Shown here piece after piece: positions 25,160-33,500 of a stretch of 64,000 nt of DNA. The position numbers and the translations under genes are program-made. The stretch comes from Actinomadura graeca (GTDB lineage: Bacteria > Actinomycetota > Actinomycetes > Streptosporangiales > Streptosporangiaceae): the NCBI RefSeq assembly GCF_019175365.1, contig NZ_CP059572.1:2914001-2978000 (forward strand), written 5' to 3'. Under the pieces are notes generated by a model that was given only the letters and a program-made list of their open reading frames with translations, did no database searches and was not told the DNA's origin. Positions within the stretch are counted from its first letter, which is position 1. The number at the start of each line of letters is the position of its first letter.

Positions 25160-25542
25160 GACACGGTCCTCTCACTGACCGGGCGGCGCAGCTCGGCGAC
25201 CTCGATGTCCACCTGCCGGACGGACAGCCCGGTCAGCCTCTCCACCCGCCCGCGCACGCCCTCGCGGACGCTGTGGGCCACCGTCCGCACCGGCTTCGGG
25301 TAGGCGACCGACATCGCCATCTTGACGGTGACGATCCCGGCGTCCACCCGGACGTCGGTCGCGGCCGGGCGGCGTCCCGGCACCGGCACGCCGAGGACGG
25401 TCCGCGCGAGCCCGCCGGTGTCCTCGACCTCGTCCACCACCTTCGAGACGATCCGCGCCACCGCCCGGTCGCTGATGGTCGTCTTCCCGCGTCCCGTGTC
25501 CAGGGCGGCGGCGGGCGCGTCCTCCTGCTCGGTGTCCGTCAT
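25156..25542 (-). CDS. Asp23/Gls24-family envelope stress protein (copy 2)
   Basis: 128 residues. The Asp23 core runs from KTTISDRAVARIVSKVVDEV through VDAGIVTVKMAMSVAYPKP to the helix VREGVRGRVERLTGL and ends VDIEVAELRR. Family proteins assemble at the membrane and affect envelope stress tolerance. Its ATG overlaps the stop of the small membrane protein gene upstream. Confidence 0.85.
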   Translation of the reverse strand: MTDTEQEDAPAAALDTGRGKTTISDRAVARIVSKVVDEVEDTGGLARTVLGVPVPGRRPAATDVRVDAGIVTVKMAMSVAYPKPVRTVAHSVREGVRGRVERLTGLSVRQVDIEVAELRRPVSERTVS

Positions 25543-25742
25543 CGCGGGCGCTTGCCGGTGTTCCGCGGCGACAGCAGCTGGCCGATGTCCAGGTCGCCCT
25601 CCACGGCGCGGCCGACGAGGAAGCCGAGGGCGCCCAGGAACAGGACGATGAAGAAGGCGCCGAAGCCGCCGAACGCGCCCGCGAAGCCGAGGGCGGTGCC
25701 GAAGGCGAGCCCGACGAGGGGCCACAACTGGAGTCTCATCAT
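25539..25742 (-). CDS. Small DUF2273-like membrane protein
   Basis: 67 residues with two closely spaced hydrophobic segments rich in Gly, Ala and Phe, then GRAVEGDLDIGQLL and a basic tail. Small proteins of this kind are usual in Asp23 operons and are thought to act as membrane anchors. Two ATGs in a row (25742, 25739) are possible; GAGGCG lies just upstream. Confidence 0.7.
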   Translation of the reverse strand: MMRLQLWPLVGLAFGTALGFAGAFGGFGAFFIVLFLGALGFLVGRAVEGDLDIGQLLSPRNTGKRPR

Positions 25743-25749
25743 GATCGCC

Positions 25750-26058
25750 TCATTCCATGTCACCGACGAGGACGTCGATCGGCAGGTCGCCGACGACGGG
25801 ACGGACGAGGCGCCGGACGTCCTCGGCCGTCTCGGGGAACGGGCGGCTCGCGCGGGCGACGATGCCCACCTCGACGCGGTCCGGGTGGACGGCCACACCG
25901 GTGAACGGCAGCCCGGCCCGGTAGGTCACGATGCGGGCCATCGGCCCGGCGGTGAGCGACGGGACGTCGGGGCAGGACAGGGCCGCGTCGGCGATGCGCT
26001 CGGCCTGCGACCTGGCGGCGGCGCGCTCCTCGCCCGGCGCCCGCGCGGGCGCGGTCAT
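25750..26058 (-). CDS. Hypothetical Asp23-operon protein (102 residues)
   Basis: After an Ala/Arg-rich N terminus comes an Asp23-like half domain (MARIVTYRAGLPFTGVAVHP, EVGIVARASRPFPETAEDVRR) ending DLPIDVLVGDME. It may be a reduced member of the family that pairs with the full-length copies. Its start overlaps the Asp23 stop (ATGA). Cytoplasmic by appearance. Confidence 0.65.
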   Translation of the reverse strand: MTAPARAPGEERAAARSQAERIADAALSCPDVPSLTAGPMARIVTYRAGLPFTGVAVHPDRVEVGIVARASRPFPETAEDVRRLVRPVVGDLPIDVLVGDME

Positions 26059-26513
26059 CGCACCCGGGGCTGGTCGGAGTCGGACTCGCGCTCGTTCTCG
26101 CCCTGGACGTAGATGTCCTCCACGTCGATGTTGACCTCGACGACCTCCAGCCCGCACATGTGCTGGACCTCGCCGATGACGTTGTCGCGCACCGCGTTGG
26201 CCAGCTCGGGGATGGACACCCCGTAGTCCACGACCAGGTCGAGATCGACCGCGGCCTGCCGCTCGCCGACCTGGACGGACACCCCGCGGTTGGCGCCCGC
26301 CGCGCCGGGCAGCCGCTCCCGGACGTTGCCGAAGGCGCCGCCGTCGCCCATCGAGTGCACGCCGCCGACGTCGCTGGCGGCCCTGCTCGCGATCTTGGCG
26401 ACCACGCCGTCGGCGATGTGCGTCTTGCCGCCGGACGTGACGAGCCCGCCGCCCGTGCTTCCCCCCGGTGCCGGTGCGGCCCCGGCCCCCGTGCTCTTCC
26501 GCTCCTCGTTCAC
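26055..26513 (-). CDS. Asp23/Gls24-family envelope stress protein (copy 1)
   Basis: 152 residues. A Gly/Ser-rich N terminus is followed by the core GKTHIADGVVAKIASRAASD, then VDLDLVVDYGVSIPELANAV and VVEVNIDVEDIYV. First gene of the six-gene coupled operon that runs to 24033. GTG 26513 has GGGGGG four bases upstream. Known relatives bind the membrane through AmaP and respond to cell-envelope stress; stress control here is inferred. Confidence 0.88.
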   Translation of the reverse strand: MNEERKSTGAGAAPAPGGSTGGGLVTSGGKTHIADGVVAKIASRAASDVGGVHSMGDGGAFGNVRERLPGAAGANRGVSVQVGERQAAVDLDLVVDYGVSIPELANAVRDNVIGEVQHMCGLEVVEVNIDVEDIYVQGENERESDSDQPRVR

Positions 26514-26722
26514 GGCACCCCCCGATGCTCATGCGCTGTGCGTTAAATGCTCGGAGGGAGCGGAAAGAAACCAAACATCAGGTCAACACCGCTTTGCCCG
26601 GTAACGACCGGCCCGTTCGGAAGCGGCCCCCCGTCCGGCGGGACGAAGCCGAGGCGGCCCCGCCGGACGTCCGGCCAGGAGGACGGGACCTCAGCGGGCC
26701 CCTCCCCGGCCGGGATCGCGGC

Positions 26723-26884
26723 TCACTTCTCGAACATCGCCCGCATCTTCCTGGCGGCGTCGCTCAGCTTCCGCTTGTCGTCCCCGGGCCTCTTCCTCGT
26801 GCGGGCCTCGCTCCGGTTCTCGCCCTCCGGCTCCACGGCCTCGGCCCGAACCCGTTCCGTCTCGCGGTCCGCCTTGTCGTTCAC
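26723..26884 (-). CDS. Small charged protein (53 residues)
   Basis: Reads MNDKADRETERVRAEAVEP, then a very basic middle (RTRKRPGDDKRK) and an amphipathic end LSDAARKMRAMFEK. GGGGGAG lies seven bases before GTG 26884. Third-position GC is strong. No family recognised; the high charge suggests nucleic acid or partner binding. It lies between the Asp23 operon and the two-component genes, in the same direction. Confidence 0.6.
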   Translation of the reverse strand: MNDKADRETERVRAEAVEPEGENRSEARTRKRPGDDKRKLSDAARKMRAMFEK

Positions 26885-26945
26885 GACAACTCCCCCGTGT
26901 CACTGACGAATCGTTCGTCCCATAGGTACCCCGGCCGGTGATCGT

Positions 26946-27617
26946 CTACCCGGGGTAGAAACGGACCTCGGGCCGCCCGATCTGGCCGTAGTGGGGACGG
27001 CGGCGCGCCAGCCCGTTCTCCGCCAGGTACTCCAGATAGCGGCGCGCGGTGACGCGGGAGACCCCGGTGAGGTCGGCGGCGGCAGCGGCCGACAGCCCGT
27101 CCGGCGCGCCCGCGAGGGCCTCGGTGACGGCCTGGAGCGTCTCCCCGCTCATCCCCTTGGGCAGGGACAGCTGACCGGGGGTGCGGAGCGTGGCGAGCAT
27201 GCCGTCCACGTCGGCCTGCCCGGCGACCTGGCCGGTGCGGGCCGCCTGCTCGCGGAACCGGGCGTACTGGTCGAGCTTGTCGCGCAGTGACGCGAACGTG
27301 AACGGCTTCAGCAGGTACTGGACGACCCCGACCGACACCGCCGTGCGGATCACCGCGAGGTCCCGCGCCGACGTCACGGCGATCACGTCCACATCGCTCC
27401 CGCCGGCGCGCAGCGCGCGGCAGACGGTGAGGCCGTGGGTGTCGGGCAGGTAGAAGTCGAGCAGGACGACGTCGACGCCGTTGCGCTCGCAGAACCGCAG
27501 CGCGTCCGCGCCGGAGTGCACCACCCCGGCGACCGTGAACCCGGCGACGCGCTCGACGTAGGTGCGGTGCGCCTCGGCGGCCACCGGGTCGTCCTCCACC
27601 ACCAGGACTCTGATCAT
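26946..27617 (-). CDS. DctR/CitT-type response regulator
   Basis: 223 residues. The receiver domain has the acidic pair in VVEDDP, the phosphoacceptor aspartate in VVLLDFYLPD and the lysine in LLKPFTF. The C-terminal part (about 130-223) has a winged-helix of the CitB group with GVSRVTARRYLEYLAENG. ATG 27617 overlaps the kinase stop. Such regulators activate carboxylate uptake genes; the divergent dicarboxylate symporter at 29511 is the obvious target. Confidence 0.92.
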   Translation of the reverse strand: MIRVLVVEDDPVAAEAHRTYVERVAGFTVAGVVHSGADALRFCERNGVDVVLLDFYLPDTHGLTVCRALRAGGSDVDVIAVTSARDLAVIRTAVSVGVVQYLLKPFTFASLRDKLDQYARFREQAARTGQVAGQADVDGMLATLRTPGQLSLPKGMSGETLQAVTEALAGAPDGLSAAAAADLTGVSRVTARRYLEYLAENGLARRRPHYGQIGRPEVRFYPG

Positions 27618-29239
27618 CGCGGCTCCGTTCGCCGATCCAGAGGGAGCCTGACGGTGAACACCGCGCCCGCGTCGCGGCCCGCGCCGGTGCGCACCTCGAT
27701 GGTGCCGCCGTGCCTGCGGACGGCCTGGCCCGCCAGCGCGAGCCCGAGCCCGTGCCCGACCGGCCCGCCGGACGACTTGGTCGTCCAGCCGCGCCGGAAC
27801 ATCTCCGGCACGGCGCCGGGATCGACGCCCCGCCCGCTGTCGGAGACCTCCAGCACGAGCTCGCGCCCCTCCGCGCGCGCCGTGACGGAGACGCGCGGCG
27901 GGCGGATGTGCCCGCCCTCGATGGCGGCCTCGACCGCGTTGTCGATGAGGTTGCCGAGGATCGTGACGAGGTCGCGGGCCTCGACGGCGCCCTCGACCGC
28001 CGTGTCGTCGGTGATCACGAACTCCACGCCGCGCTCGGACGCCTCGGCGGACTTGCCGAGCAGCAGCGCGGCCAGCACCGGCTCGGTCACCGACCCGACG
28101 ACGCGGTCGGTGAGCCGCTGCGCGGTCTCCAGCTCGGCGGTGGCGAACCCGACGGCCTGCTCGGGACGCCCGAGCTCGACCAGCGACACCACCGTGTGCA
28201 GCCGGTTCGCGGCCTCGTGCGCGTGCGAGCGCAGCGACTCGGCGAACCCGCGGACCGTGTCCAGCTCGCCGGTCAGGCCCTGGAGCTCGGTGTGGTCGCG
28301 CAGGGTGACCACGTTGCCCATCGCGCGGTCCCGCGACCGGACGGGCGAGGTGTTGACCACCAGGACGCGGGTGTCGCCGATGTGGATCTCGTCCGGCCTC
28401 GGCTCGGAGGAGGCGAGCGCCGCGGCCAGCTCCTGCGGCAGCCCGAGCGTGGCGACCGGGCGCCCCCGCGGGTCGGCGGGCAGGCCGAGCAGGTCGCGGG
28501 CGGCGTCGTTGCACAGCACGACCCGTCCCGAGCGGTCGAGCAGCACCAGCCCCTCGCGGACCGAGTGCAGGATGGCCTCGTAGTACTCGAACATCTCGCG
28601 CAGCTCGCCGGGCGCGACGCCCCGGGTCTGCCGGCGCAGGCGCGCGGACACCAGGTAGGTGCCGGCCATGCCCGCCCCCAGCACCGCCGCGGCGATGGCG
28701 ACCAGCAGGACCAGGCGCTGGCGCAGCTCCGCCGACATCGCCTCGATCGTGATGCCGACCGCGACCAGCGCCACCACCCGGCGCCCCTTCCCGAAGACGG
28801 GCGTGACGGTGCGGACGGACGGGCCCAGCGTGCCGGTGTAGGTCTCGGTGAACGCGTGCCCCGCGAGCGCGGGCGCGGTGTTGCCGATGAACCGCTGGCC
28901 GATTCTGGCCGGGTTCGGATGGGTGTAGCGGATCCCCTCCGGGCTCATGATCGTGATGAAGTCCACACCGGTGTCGCGGCGGACCCGCTCGGCGTACGGC
29001 TGGAGCACCCGGCTGGGGGAGCGCTTGGTGAGCGCGCCGCGGACGTCGGGCGCGTCGGCGATGGTCGCGGCGACCACCGTCACCGTCTGCGTGGCCCGGT
29101 CGTCGACCGTCCTGCCCGCGTCGAGGTAGGCCAGCGTCACGCCGACCACCACGAGCAGCCCGACGATGACCGCCTGGAGCGCGAGCAGCTGCCGCGCCAG
29201 GCTCCAGCGGTCGGGCACCGTCCATGCGGGACGCCGCAC
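27614..29239 (-). CDS. DcuS/CitA-type sensor histidine kinase
   Basis: 541 residues. Helix 1 (about 14-40), an extracytoplasmic sensor domain containing GVDFITIMSPEGIRYTHP and IGQRFIGNTAPAL (the RYTHP motif is typical of DcuS/CitA citrate/dicarboxylate sensors), helix 2 (about 185-205), a cytoplasmic PAS (VREGLVLLDRSGRVVLCN), then the SHAHEAANRLHTV phospho-histidine region and an ATPase domain (NLIDNAVEAA, GRGVDPG, GHGLGLALA). The GTG at 29239 has GAGAGG seven bases upstream; the frame is open further but the protein then starts cleanly before the first helix. Confidence 0.92.
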   Translation of the reverse strand: MRRPAWTVPDRWSLARQLLALQAVIVGLLVVVGVTLAYLDAGRTVDDRATQTVTVVAATIADAPDVRGALTKRSPSRVLQPYAERVRRDTGVDFITIMSPEGIRYTHPNPARIGQRFIGNTAPALAGHAFTETYTGTLGPSVRTVTPVFGKGRRVVALVAVGITIEAMSAELRQRLVLLVAIAAAVLGAGMAGTYLVSARLRRQTRGVAPGELREMFEYYEAILHSVREGLVLLDRSGRVVLCNDAARDLLGLPADPRGRPVATLGLPQELAAALASSEPRPDEIHIGDTRVLVVNTSPVRSRDRAMGNVVTLRDHTELQGLTGELDTVRGFAESLRSHAHEAANRLHTVVSLVELGRPEQAVGFATAELETAQRLTDRVVGSVTEPVLAALLLGKSAEASERGVEFVITDDTAVEGAVEARDLVTILGNLIDNAVEAAIEGGHIRPPRVSVTARAEGRELVLEVSDSGRGVDPGAVPEMFRRGWTTKSSGGPVGHGLGLALAGQAVRRHGGTIEVRTGAGRDAGAVFTVRLPLDRRTEPR

Positions 29240-29439
29240 TCTCGAACCTCTCGTCTCCACCACGTCGTGAACGAAATGTACACAAGCGTGACCACGGTCA
29301 CAGGACCGCGCATAGTCACTGATGCACAGCAAGCCCGCCGACCATGCTTTCACCCCTGCGCGGCCTCCACTGGCGCAGGCGCCCGAAGTGTGCATGCGCT
29401 TGTCCCCCGCCGGCGCATGGGCGTCTGCCAAGCCGCAGG

Positions 29440-29486
29440 CCCGTCTGGGATCCGCGCGCCCGCCAGCGGCGCGGATCCCAGACGGG
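29440..29486. promoter_or_regulatory. 18-bp perfect inverted repeat in the leader of the symporter gene
   Basis: CCCGTCTGGGATCCGCGC (29440-29457) pairs perfectly with 29469-29486 around 11 bases. It ends 24 bases before GTG 29511. It could be a binding site for the response regulator, a leader hairpin or a terminator of a short upstream transcript. Confidence 0.7.
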
Positions 29487-29510
29487 TGGCCCGAACACAG
29501 GAAGACCGAC

Positions 29511-30986
29511 GTGTCCGACGTGTCCGATAGCGCCGCCACACCGGACCCCTCCCGTCCCGATCACCCTCGTCCGGGCTCCCCCCGCTCCCCGCGCACCGGC
29601 CCTCCAAGCACCGGCTCCCCGCGCACCGGCTCCGGACGCACCGGCTCCGGACGGGCCGACCGCGTGCACTACCTCTACCTCGCCGTCGTCGTGGCCGTCG
29701 TGCTCGGCGTGGCGACGGGGATCGCCGCGCCCGACGCCGCCGTCGAGCTCAAGCCGCTCGGCACCGCGTTCGTCAACCTGATCAAGATGATGATCTCGCC
29801 GATCATCTTCTGCACGATCGTGCTCGGCATCGGCTCGGTCGCGCAGGCGGCGAAGGTCGGCCGGGTCGGCCTGGTCACGATCGCCTACTTCCTCGTGATG
29901 TCGACGTTCGCGCTCGCCATCGGCCTCGCGGTCGGCAACGTCCTGCACCCCGGCGCGGGCGTCCACCTGGACCCGTCCGCCGTCGCCGCCGCCCACGAGC
30001 AGGCCGAGGACGCCGAGGGCACCACCGACTTCCTGCTCGGGATCATCCCGTCCACGCTGGTGTCGGCGCTGACCGGCGGCCAGGTGCTCCAGACCCTGCT
30101 CGTGGCGCTGCTCGCCGGGTTCGCGCTCCAGAGCCTCGGGCCCGCGGGCGAGCCGATCCTGAAGGCCGTCGGGCACGCGCAGCGGCTGGTGTTCCGGATC
30201 CTGGCGATGATCATGTGGGCGGCGCCCGCCGGCGCGTTCGGCGCCATCGCCGCCGTGGTCGGCTCCAGCGGCTGGTCCGCGCTGCGCAGCCTCGCGGTGA
30301 TCATGCTCGGGTTCTACCTCACCTGCGTGGTGTTCGTGTTCGCCGTGCTGGGCCCGGTGCTGTGGCTGACCGCGCGGATCGGCATCCTGCCGCTGCTGCG
30401 CTACCTCGCCCGCGAGTTCCTGCTGATCCTGTCGACCTCGTCGTCGGAGTCGGCGCTGCCGCGGCTGATCGCCAAGATGGAGCACCTCGGGGTCGCCCGC
30501 CCGGTCGTCGGCATCACCGTCCCGACCGGGTACTCCTTCAACCTCGACGGCACCGCGATCTACCTGACGATGGCGACGCTGTTCATCGCGTCCGCGCAGG
30601 ACGAGCCGCTGTCGCTCGGCGCGCAGATCCCGCTGCTGCTCTTCATGATCATCGCGTCCAAGGGCGCGGCGGGCGTCAGCGGCGCCGGGCTCGCCACCCT
30701 CGCGGGCGGCCTCCAGTCGCACAAGCCCTCGCTGGTGGACGGCGTCGGGTTCATCGTCGGCATCGACCGCTTCATGTCCGAGGCGCGCGCGCTGACCAAC
30801 TTCGCGGGCAACGCCGTCGCCACCGTGGTGATCGGCCACTGGACGGGCGGGTTCGACGCCGCGAGGGCCGCGCACGTCCTGTCCGGGCAGGACCCCTTCA
30901 ACGAGTCCACCCTGCTGGACGACACGACCGCGCCGGACGGCACGTCCGGCGGACGGGCGGACGGGAGGGCCACCGCGGCCGCCTGA
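29511..30986 (+). CDS. dctA: C4-dicarboxylate/cation symporter (DAACS family)
   Basis: 491 residues with eight to nine membrane segments. Family motifs: LIKMMISPIIFCTIVLGIG, a serine-rich loop STSSSESALPRL (re-entrant loop), and TGYSFNLDGTAIYLTM (substrate and Na+/H+ site). The first ~55 residues are a Pro/Gly/Ser/Arg-rich tail with short repeats (GSPRTG, GSGRTG) not usual in DctA. GTG 29511 follows AGGAAG by eight bases; a second GTG at 29520 is possible. Divergent from its likely two-component regulators; expected to import succinate, fumarate, malate or similar. Confidence 0.92.
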   Translation: MSDVSDSAATPDPSRPDHPRPGSPRSPRTGPPSTGSPRTGSGRTGSGRADRVHYLYLAVVVAVVLGVATGIAAPDAAVELKPLGTAFVNLIKMMISPIIFCTIVLGIGSVAQAAKVGRVGLVTIAYFLVMSTFALAIGLAVGNVLHPGAGVHLDPSAVAAAHEQAEDAEGTTDFLLGIIPSTLVSALTGGQVLQTLLVALLAGFALQSLGPAGEPILKAVGHAQRLVFRILAMIMWAAPAGAFGAIAAVVGSSGWSALRSLAVIMLGFYLTCVVFVFAVLGPVLWLTARIGILPLLRYLAREFLLILSTSSSESALPRLIAKMEHLGVARPVVGITVPTGYSFNLDGTAIYLTMATLFIASAQDEPLSLGAQIPLLLFMIIASKGAAGVSGAGLATLAGGLQSHKPSLVDGVGFIVGIDRFMSEARALTNFAGNAVATVVIGHWTGGFDAARAAHVLSGQDPFNESTLLDDTTAPDGTSGGRADGRATAAA

Positions 30987-31068
30987 CCCGCGGCGCGACG
31001 GCCACGCGACGGCCCGCGCCACGGGCCGCGCGGCGAGCCGACCGCCATGAGCCGCCCGCCATGAGCCG

Positions 31069-31110
31069 ACCGCCTAGCGCCGGTGCCCCCCGCTCCCGGC
31101 GCTAGGCGGT
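31069..31110. terminator. 15-bp perfect bidirectional terminator
   Basis: ACCGCCTAGCGCCGG (31069-31083) pairs with 31096-31110 around 12 bases. It lies between the convergent symporter gene and the AmaP-like gene and covers the stop codon of the latter. Just before it (31036-31071) is a run of three ~15-base repeats of the type GAGCCGACCGCCAT. Confidence 0.7.
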
Positions 31111-31677
31111 CTCCATCCGCGGCCCCCGGCGGCGCGGCCGGGGGAACTCCGGGCGGAGCCGGACCACCGCCGGCAGATCGGGCATCCCGACGGCCCGGCG
31201 GTACCGCTCCACCGGCCCCGCGCCCAGCTCCCCGTACACCTCGCCGAGGACGGCGCCGCCGTCGCACGTCACGGTCACCAGCAGCCGCGGCCGGGTGAGC
31301 GAGCCGGTGAGGCGGACGCGCGGCTCGCTGACGCCCGGCAGCGCCGCGGCGTCGCGCGCCAGGTCCGCGGCGGCGGTGCGGGCGAGGTCACGGGTCCGCG
31401 GGTCGAGGTCGGGCCGCCACCGCTGGACGAGCGCGCGGGCCTGGACCACCAGCCAGATCTGCCCCGCGAGCGACAGCAGCTCGGTGACCGCCGCGGCGGC
31501 CGGCAGGAACCAGTCGCTGCCGCCCGCGAACCGGGCGAGCGCCGGATCGAGCGCCGGGCGCGCCGCGAGACCGCCCGGCACGCCCGGCAGCCCGTCGAAA
31601 CCCCCGAGGCCGAGCACGAGCGCGGCGGCCCCGCAGGTGAACAGCGCCGCCCCGGTCACCGCCAGCACGGCCCTCAT
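31102..31677 (-). CDS. Second AmaP-like membrane protein
   Basis: 191 residues. Membrane helices at about 4-24 and 58-80, then a domain with LPGVSEPRVRLTGSLTRPRL and a C-terminal PAVVRLRPEFPRP. It has the layout of the 24033-24593 protein, with the shared motif LPGV and VRLR near the end. GGAGGG lies before ATG 31677. It has no Asp23 partner next to it. Confidence 0.7.
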   Translation of the reverse strand: MRAVLAVTGAALFTCGAAALVLGLGGFDGLPGVPGGLAARPALDPALARFAGGSDWFLPAAAAVTELLSLAGQIWLVVQARALVQRWRPDLDPRTRDLARTAAADLARDAAALPGVSEPRVRLTGSLTRPRLLVTVTCDGGAVLGEVYGELGAGPVERYRRAVGMPDLPAVVRLRPEFPRPRRRGPRMETA

Positions 31678-31698
31678 GTCAGTCCCTCCGCCGGCATG

Positions 31699-32313
31699 TC
31701 AGTCCTTCCGCCAGCTCAGCCGGACGTCGACGGGCGGCCGGTACATCGGCTCGATGCCGTCGAGCCGCTCGTCGACCGCGCGGTGGACGAGCTCCTCCAT
31801 GTTCGCCGGGTTGCGGTAGCGGGTCGCGGCGCGGACGAGGACCCGGCGGCGGAACAGGCCCGCCCCCCGGACCCGGGCGCGCTCGATCCCGGGGACGCCG
31901 AGCGCCGCGTCCGCGAGGGAGCGGCGGAGCGCGGTGCGGCCGAGCACGCCCGCGAGGCGCGGGTCCGCGCCGTCCAGCGGCACGCCGCGCATCCGGCCCG
32001 GCACCGCCGCCAGCAGCAGCGCGAGCCCCGTGACCGCGAGCACGACGGCGCCCGCCCGCACGCCGGGATGCCGCCACGGCAGCCGCCCGAGGACGTCCAC
32101 CGCGCGCCCGGCGCCCGGGACGGGATGGACGCCGGAGCCGATCGCGGCGGCCAGCAGCTCGATCGCGGCGGCCCCTCCGGCGACGGTCACCAGCAGCGCG
32201 GCGGCCAGCCCCGCGACGATCCGGCGCGGCCGGAGCTCCCGTGCGGCGAGCCGCCGCGCCTGCTGCCTGCTCTGCGTCTCGTGGATCAGGTCTCTGACCA
32301 GAGATTCGGCCAT
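31699..32313 (-). CDS. Second DUF6286-type membrane protein
   Basis: 204 residues. Two helices (about 34-58 and 86-105), then GVPGIERARVRGAGLFRRRV and an end PPVDVRLSWRKD. It is the counterpart of the 24593-25159 protein. ATG 32313 was preferred to an ATG eight codons upstream because GGGGGTGG lies before it. It forms a two-gene leftward unit with the AmaP-like gene. Confidence 0.7.
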   Translation of the reverse strand: MAESLVRDLIHETQSRQQARRLAARELRPRRIVAGLAAALLVTVAGGAAAIELLAAAIGSGVHPVPGAGRAVDVLGRLPWRHPGVRAGAVVLAVTGLALLLAAVPGRMRGVPLDGADPRLAGVLGRTALRRSLADAALGVPGIERARVRGAGLFRRRVLVRAATRYRNPANMEELVHRAVDERLDGIEPMYRPPVDVRLSWRKD

Positions 32314-32441
32314 CGCCACCCCCGTGGGCATCGGCACGTCCGGACATCGCTACCCATGGTGAGGCATCGTCACGCGGAGTGAAACACGCCATGCCGACAT
32401 CCGGCACATCCGCCGCCGGATCCACGCGGGGCGGGGCCCGG

Positions 32442-32469
32442 TTCAGCGGAAGACGTTCAGCGGAAGACG
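32442..32469. repeat. 14-bp tandem duplication at the end of purU
   Basis: TTCAGCGGAAGACG occurs twice in direct succession. The repeat contains the last codons and stop (TCA on this strand) of purU, so a second in-phase ending lies 14 bases on. Confidence 0.8.
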
Positions 32470-33323
32470 ACCGTCCGGTCGCCGTTGAGCAGGACGCGGT
32501 GCTCGGCGTGCCAGCGGACGGCGCGGGCCAGCGCCAGGCACTCCACGTCGCGTCCGACGGCCACCAGTTCCTCGGGGCTGTGGGCGTGGTCGACGCGCGC
32601 GACCTCCTGCTCGATGATCGGACCCTCGTCCAGGTCGGCGGTGACGTAGTGGGCGGTCGCGCCGATCACCTTGACGCCGCGGGCGTGCGCCTGGTGGTAG
32701 GGGCGGGCGCCCTTGAAGCTCGGCAGGAACGAGTGGTGGATGTTGATGATCTTGCCGGGGAGCTTGGCGCAGAAGCCGTCGGAGAGGATCTGCATGTAGC
32801 GGGCGAGGACGACGAGGTCGACGCGGTAGTGCTCGACCAGGGTGAGGATCTCGGCCTCCTGCGCCGCCTTGCCGCCCGTGCCCACCGGGAGATGGTGGTA
32901 GTCGATCCCGTACGACTGGGTGAGCGGCCGCAGGTCCGGGTGGTTGGACACGACGGCGGCGATGTCGATGTCGAGCAGCCCGGACCGCTGCCGGTAGAGC
33001 AGGTCGTTCAGGCAGTGCCCGCCCTTCGACACCATGATCATCATGCGCGGGCGGGACGCGAGGTCGTGCAGGTGCCACTGGAGCCCGAGGTCGGACGCCA
33101 GGGACGCGACCGCGCCGCGCAGCTCGTCGGCGCCGGCGACCGCGCCGCCGCCCGGGCCGGGCGCCCCCGTGAACTGCACGCGCATGAAGAACGTGTCGGA
33201 CTCGCGGTCGCTGAACTGCTGGCTCTCCAGGATGTTGCACCCGCGCTCGGCCAGCAGCCCGGAGACGGCGGCGACGATGCCCGGCCGGTCGGGGCACGAC
33301 AGGGTCAGCACATAGTCGTTCAC
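32457..33323 (-). CDS. purU: Formyltetrahydrofolate deformylase
   Basis: 288 residues. An N-terminal ACT domain (about 1-85, SCPDRPGIVAAVSGLL) and a formyltransferase-like catalytic domain with the catalytic asparagine and histidine in INIHHSFLPSFKGA and the aspartate in GATAHYVTADLDEGPI. It hydrolyses 10-formyl-tetrahydrofolate to formate and tetrahydrofolate and balances one-carbon pools. The start is GTG 33323 behind GAGAGGG. Confidence 0.94.
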   Translation of the reverse strand: MNDYVLTLSCPDRPGIVAAVSGLLAERGCNILESQQFSDRESDTFFMRVQFTGAPGPGGGAVAGADELRGAVASLASDLGLQWHLHDLASRPRMMIMVSKGGHCLNDLLYRQRSGLLDIDIAAVVSNHPDLRPLTQSYGIDYHHLPVGTGGKAAQEAEILTLVEHYRVDLVVLARYMQILSDGFCAKLPGKIINIHHSFLPSFKGARPYHQAHARGVKVIGATAHYVTADLDEGPIIEQEVARVDHAHSPEELVAVGRDVECLALARAVRWHAEHRVLLNGDRTVVFR

Positions 33324-33500
33324 GGTGTCCCTCTCGCGCGGTCGGTGGTGGGCCCGGGTCGGCCGGGCACGGAGCCGCAGCTCAGAGCCCGGTGGAAGCC
33401 CGGGAGGAGTGGTACGAGCTTACGTGGCCGCACGTCCTCCCGCGCCCGTTCCGCGCCGCCGGCGGCACCGGCCTTCCGGTCGCGGCGGCCATATCCGGGC

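Noticed and set aside
26946..29285. A single 779-residue leftward frame
   Set aside because: Only its last 223 codons are the response regulator; the remainder is antisense-frame noise over the kinase gene, which is in another frame.
31036..31071. Short repeats before the terminator as a CRISPR-like or regulatory array
   Set aside because: Only three imperfect 15-base units next to a gene end; simple local duplication is enough.
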